Source: Piezodorus guildinii
Taxonomy: Eukaryota; Arthropoda; Insecta; Hemiptera; Pentatomidae
Length of the DNA: 64,000 bases
Reading direction: 5' to 3'
Assembly: GCA_023052935.1 (NCBI GenBank)
Contig: CM041292.1
Span: 148,728,939-148,792,938, forward strand
Shown here: piece after piece, positions 59,505 to 64,000 of the stretch
Position numbering within the stretch: the stretch's first letter is position 1
Layout: every line of letters begins with the position of its first letter
Position numbers and translations under genes: made by a program
The notes under the pieces: model-generated
The model's database searches: none
Seen by the model: only the letters and a program-made list of their open reading frames with translations
What the model was told of the DNA's origin: nothing

Positions 59505-60231
59505 CTGAAGGCAGAACATTATTTCTTAGTAATTATGTTTAACAATAGTAATTGAAATTGAGCCTTAGTCTTTATATTTAAGCTATATTGTTTTATGTAT
59601 TTTTCCTTTATTATTTTGGGTAATTATAAGAAAAGCAAATAACTTATATATGAACGGTATAAACTAGCAGACCAACTAAACTATCAGTTTTATAGATGAA
59701 ATAATATATTTTTAATAATAAATTTTGAACTTGTGATGTTATGTAAATAAATCTCCCAGGATTAAATCTTGCAGTACTATCTAAATTAAACTACAGTACT
59801 CTTTGCTAATATAAATTAAGTCTAAACTTATACTAATGGAATTTATAATATGAATAATGTAGTTATAATAAAATAAAATTTTTAAGAATCAGTGGGTAAA
59901 TCACTTAATCCAAAAAATTATAAAATGATTAAAACAGTCAATAACACCACTAGGAGCCACTATATCTGTACCCTATAGATATAATATATAGGTCAGTGAT
60001 AAAAGGTGTGAATAATGTTGATTCAATACAGTAAAATATTGCAATCATAATTTAGATTTAAAAAAAAAATCTGTCTTTGGTTTCACTGTTTTATAAATCA
60101 AAGTTGGGGAGGGAGGGGGATCCATATTTTGAATATAATTTCAGTAAATAATTATTGGTTTCCCGCAAAAATGAGTTGATAATAGTTACTTAATTATTTC
60201 ATTAAAACTTAATGTATCTACATAATTAATT

Positions 60232-60252
60232 TAGCATGCTATAGCAAATATT
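60232..60252. mobile_element. Fragment of the 2810-type MITE terminus
   Basis: TTTAGCATGCTATAGCAAAT repeats the inner part of the terminal inverted repeat at 2810-3823. The rest of the element is not visible. Confidence 0.45.
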
Positions 60253-60373
60253 TTATCTCGCCCATACAGAATGGAATGGTCTCCTATATATATACATATT
60301 TTTTAGTAGTCATAACTATCTTGCTTCTTTAAATGAATATTTATTTAGATACATTAACATTAAAATTAATTAC

Positions 60374-60648
60374 CCTTTTACTGATAATTTGAGCTCGAAC
60401 GTGTGCTTCAATTATGTGACTTTTCCTCATGTCTCCAACTCTAAACATGAGACACATTTGACCATCTCTTTGACAAATCACAGCATTCCTCGAAAACAGG
60501 AGGGTTTGAGTCCTCTTTTTAGGCCTGGAAAGCTTGGCAAAAACTATGCCCACCATAAATGCTTGAATCATCACACCTACTAGTGACTGTAAACACATGA
60601 CAAATATGGCTTCTGGGCATTCCTCAGTAGTGTGTTTGGCACCATATC
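60374..60648 (-). CDS. Irk: Kir channel exon: selectivity filter, second membrane helix, start of cytoplasmic domain
   Basis: The acceptor tatgtttacag precedes 60648. The first two bases finish the glycine of the GYG filter, so the intron splits the K+ filter codon. Then TEECPEAIFVMCLQSLVG leads into the second transmembrane helix (VMIQAFMVGIVFAKLS), and the basic RPKKRTQT that contacts PIP2 in this family follows. FSRNAVICQRDGQMCLMFRV and GDMRKSHIIEAHVRAQ are hallmark Kir sequence. It ends KR|GTAATT at 60374 in phase 0. All 91 codons are open. The preceding exons with the N-terminus, first helix and pore helix were not found before 64000. Among insect paralogues I cannot say which Kir this is. 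Confidence 0.96.
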
Positions 60649-62135
60649 CTGTAAACATATGCAAAGAAAACATTTTTTTTTTTAAATAATTCACCTTAGT
60701 TTTTGTTTATTTATGACTATAGGTATTGGGAGTAAACAGATTTTTATAGATGAATATGAAATACATGGTCATATTTCAGAAGAATGTCCATGTTAATAAT
60801 TTCTCTAATACATCCATATGCTCATCAAAATCTGTTAGTTACCAAGTATATTTCTGAAACCTACAATTATGTGTCTAATACTTTGATACTTTGAAGAGTT
60901 TGATAAATAAATATTGTAATCAATAACATTATATTATAAAAATGTAATTAACTGCACATAATTATAGTGCATTATGTGTTATTGTCAATTAATGAATGTT
61001 ATGGTGCAAGTATCTGTAAACAATATAATAATTTGTATGTCATTATCATTGTTATACTGTAAATTATTTGTAGGCTAGTCATCTATCAATAATCTAACCA
61101 ATAGTTGTAAATGGTGGATATTATCAATTTATCTCTTACATTGATCAATATTTCTTTTTTTGCACCCATAAGAGTTGTTAATATTTAGTGTTTGATATGA
61201 TGTACATAGTATCTTAAGTCTTGGATGTGTCTCATCTTACTAATGAAGATACCTGAATTAAACACAAGCATAGCCAGAAATAGCTATAGGATAAATCAAA
61301 ATGATATAACTTATTAAAAATGTTATTTATAATTTCTATAACCATTTATGTCATATGAGGTGGAAATTTTTTTTTTGTGTCAGATAAAATGATAGAGAAC
61401 CTTAATATCAAAGAAATATTGGACAGATTAATGCTGCAAGTGTGACCTCAAATTGCAAATAAAATAGCAGTGCTTTTTCCCAACCTTAAAAGAAATATTT
61501 TACAATATTTACTATTCATTTTAAAGTATTGTTATTTTTTTTATTTGACAATTATTAGTTCTTTGTTTTGTATAATTTGTAAAATACTGTTTTTATTTTG
61601 TTATATTGAGTTTTAATCAGCGTCTTATAATTTTTACCTTGATTATAATGTTATTATCAATAGTTATACGAGAATATTAATCTTTTTAGAGCTGAACTCC
61701 TTGTACCTACTTCAGGAGAGGCTTTACCCAAGTAAAATGATGCTAAAAAAGCAATTAAAAATTATTTTTGACCAAAACATTTATATTTTAACATATGTTC
61801 AAACAAACATTTGAATATTAATTATATTATTCATATTTTTTTATTAAATATATCATCTAACGTTTCTTCCATCTTTAGGAAAGAACTTCTATGTAAATTA
61901 GTTTCTTTTGAAAAGAGTGGCAATTGAAAGGTCCAGTGTGTGATTTTAGATAGCATTGAAAGATTTTGATAAAAATAACGATTTTTCATACGAATTCGTC
62001 AACAAATCAATTTAGTAAAAAATAAATTTCTATACTACCTTTGGGAAATCAGCGCCTCATCGATATGATCAGGCTTTAATTTTTTTAATTTGATATTTCA
62101 TATTGACAGGTTATTTATATTTACTTTATTGCTGT

Positions 62136-62137
<2 letters not shown>
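60649..62137. other. Kir intron, AT-rich
   Basis: No upstream Kir exon or repeat is recognised. Confidence 0.5.

Positions 62138-62182
<45 letters not shown>
62138..62182. repeat. Poly(T) tract of about 45
   Basis: An unbroken T run with no identifiable retroelement body attached. Confidence 0.96.
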
Positions 62183-62186
<4 letters not shown>

Positions 62187-62394
62187 CAAATTCGTTTATC
62201 TTTTGCCCATTACTTCATGACATCGATGACATAACATTGAAATAAAATACTCTGATTTCAGTTTTTCTTTCTAAATTAGCAAATAGTTCTGGGAGTAAAC
62301 AAGATAACAATGAGAAAGGGGTGAAAATTATTTTTCTCATCGTTTATTATGTAATTATTGAGTTCCGATTAAATTATTGATCTATACAAAGCTC

Positions 62395-62640
62395 ACTCCC
62401 TCGTACAGAGGAAATTACAACGTTAACCCTTGATCGAGATCACGTGATGCCCCGCGCTCACGTTTTATAAAAGCGACGAAAACGTGACTCGACCCAGGAG
62501 CTGAGCCCTTTGACTCCCTTCATTAGCCGAGTAATAGGGTAATAAGGAAGTGGGCCAATGGAATTTTAGGGCGTTTGTGCCCTTATGACCTCTCTCTTAG
62601 TCAAGTCTTGCTTTATGCGGCGGTGAAAAGAAATTTAGCA
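62395..62640. promoter_or_regulatory. GC-richer island with TATA box inside a hairpin and a CACGTG E-box
   Basis: ATCACGTGAT at 62440-62449 is followed by TCACGTTTTATAAAAGCGAC and then GAAAACGTGA (about 62459-62488). The 9-bp arms TCACGTTTT and AAAACGTGA flank a TATAAAA core. The surrounding 200 bases are clearly GC-richer than the flanks and rich in CpG. This could be a promoter within the presumed Kir intron, or an old repeat. No linked exon was recognised. Confidence 0.35.
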
Positions 62641-62732
62641 CATGTGAGCTTTATGGTAAGGAAGTTCATCCTACCGCTTGTCGGGAAAATTCTCCTAGCA
62701 ATTTAAGTTCTCCAAGGAATCACAAGATATCA

Positions 62733-63916
62733 AAAATCTAGTGCACGCAACAAATGGTTTATACTTACCTCCGTTGTTAAAATCAATTCAAGAACTTTAA
62801 AATAAAGTCGGATATGAAAAAAGTAAAAAAAAAAAATACACTTAATTAATTAATTATTCTATTTTTTAGTTATTTATAACAACCCGTTAGGTTAATCCGC
62901 TTTTCATCAATCTCCGTTAACTTTTACAATTTTGTTGATAATATAATATTTTTTTCTGAAATGTTCAGTTTCCAACGGTATATTATACATCCACATAGTA
63001 TATTAAAGTTATGTTTAAAAACACGAAAATTGCATAAAAAATATTTTTTTTTTTTTTTTACTTATATTAATCCTTTAGTTTGATATCGAATTCAGTTGAT
63101 TAATATCGAATCCATTTAACTTGGAACAAAATTCAAAATATTAACATTTAACTTTCAAATAAAGGTGGATATGAAAAAAATTACACTTAATTAATTAATT
63201 TATTTATTTTATAGTTATTTACAACAATCAGTTAGATTTATGCCCTTTTCATCAATTTCCGCTAATTGTTACAACTTTGTGTGTAATATAATATTTTTTC
63301 TAAAATCTTTAGTTTCCAGCGGTATATTATACATCCACATGGTATATTAAAGTTATGTTTAAAAACACGAAAATTGCAAAAAAAATAATAAACTTTTTTT
63401 TTTGCTTTTTATTCTCTTTCAGTTTGATATCGAATTAAGTTGATTGATATCGAATCGATTGAACTTGTATATTTAACCGTATTTTATCAATGTTCATAAG
63501 AAGATATGTTTCATTCAACAAAATTCAAAATATTAACATTTAAGCCCTGTCAGACAATTTCATTTTTAATGAAAGCCATATTATATTATCCATCGATATA
63601 TCGATGTATTAATTAAAATCGTTATTGCTGTTTTTGAGAAAAGTGTAAAAAATTTCAAAATGCATGATATAAAGTGGCTTTGTTGGTTAGGCGATTTTAA
63701 TGAAAAACGTTCTGTAATATTTTGGGCGTATAGTTGTCTCAAATTTAAAATTTCAGTTTCGTACTACTTTTCGTTCGTTCGACTTACAGACATTTTAGTG
63801 ATATGGACTCAGAGGCTCAAAAACCGGTATTTCTGGTGAAAACTGGAATTTTAAAATTTTCAAGATCTTAATACTTCCTCTCACTATATATTTCATATAT
63901 AGGTAAGTGAAGGTTA
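62733..63916. repeat. Inverted copy of the 0.87 kb repeat family, with internal duplication
   Basis: It runs opposite to the 20.5-22.2 kb pair. It starts CTAGTGCACGCAACA and TTACCTCCGTTGTTAAAATC, ends near CTCACTATATATTTCATATA, and shares GGTATATTATACATCCACAT and GTTTTTGAGAAAAGTG-type blocks. Two interior segments (about 62830-63050 and 63175-63400) repeat each other: ACACTTAATTAATTAATT, TTTTCATCAATTTCCG and GTTTAAAAACACGAAAATTG. No frame is conserved. Confidence 0.75.
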
Positions 63917-64000
63917 AATGAATGTTTGCTGCAATGTAAAGAATAAAATAATTTAAAAAAAAAATGTACTGAAAGATAGCCTATTAGTATGAATTTTTTC

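Noticed and set aside
1..64000. CRISPR array, rRNA genes, prokaryotic operon features
   Set aside because: No regularly spaced identical repeats with unique spacers, no conserved rRNA segments, and the genes are spliced; the window is animal nuclear DNA.

Overview
The window is very AT-rich eukaryotic nuclear DNA. It is dominated by transposable-element remnants and simple repeats, with a few short protein-coding exons separated by kilobases of non-coding sequence. Spliced genes with GT-AG introns, Jockey- and RTE-clade LINEs, tRNA-derived SINEs, Penelope-like termini and long (TA)n tracts point to an arthropod, most likely an insect. The Kir channel exons read like insect inward-rectifier channels. 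A hemipteran is my guess for the order, but the sequence does not prove it. There are no operons, CRISPR arrays or bacterial features.

The only gene I can name is an inwardly rectifying potassium (Kir) channel on the minus strand near the right end. Its exons run from 60648 (selectivity filter) through 59504-59312 to 57881-57647. The N-terminal exons lie beyond base 64000 or were not found. The last core exon contains an apparent one-base deletion that shifts the frame. Further down the minus strand, exon-like islands at 53941-53799 and 51236-51118 have phases that allow splicing onto a weak donor in that exon. They would give alternative C-termini, one of them ending in a class I PDZ-ligand-like ESRI.

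Three more GC-rich, exon-like islands on the minus strand (17025-16887, 6443-6022, 4794-4697) have compatible splice phases and may be one unidentified gene with a roughly 10 kb first intron.

The rest is mobile DNA. 5'-truncated Jockey copies lie at 2903-3765 (7-bp target-site duplication, inside a MITE) and 27034-28016 (12-bp target-site duplication), with shorter fragments at 1.2, 31.6, 34.5, 36 and 41.2 kb. RTE-like fragments lie at 10.1, 25.7, 28.1, 36.8 and 58.1 kb, and a CR1/Jockey-type LINE 3' end at 8.2-8.9 kb. At least six copies of one tRNA-SINE family are present, one of them split by a hAT-like MITE at 32953-33267, plus two other SINEs. Four loci carry hammerhead-ribozyme-like motifs of Penelope-like termini, three of them as facing inverted pairs. 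A 2.9 kb near-palindrome lies at 41792-44727, a near-identical 548-bp tandem duplication at 52657-53740, and a long non-coding repeat family at 20.5-22.2 and 62.7-63.9 kb.

Local base composition is the best guide to genes here. Nearly every island of normal GC content is either an exon or a transposon fragment, and the AT-rich stretches between them show nothing I can support.
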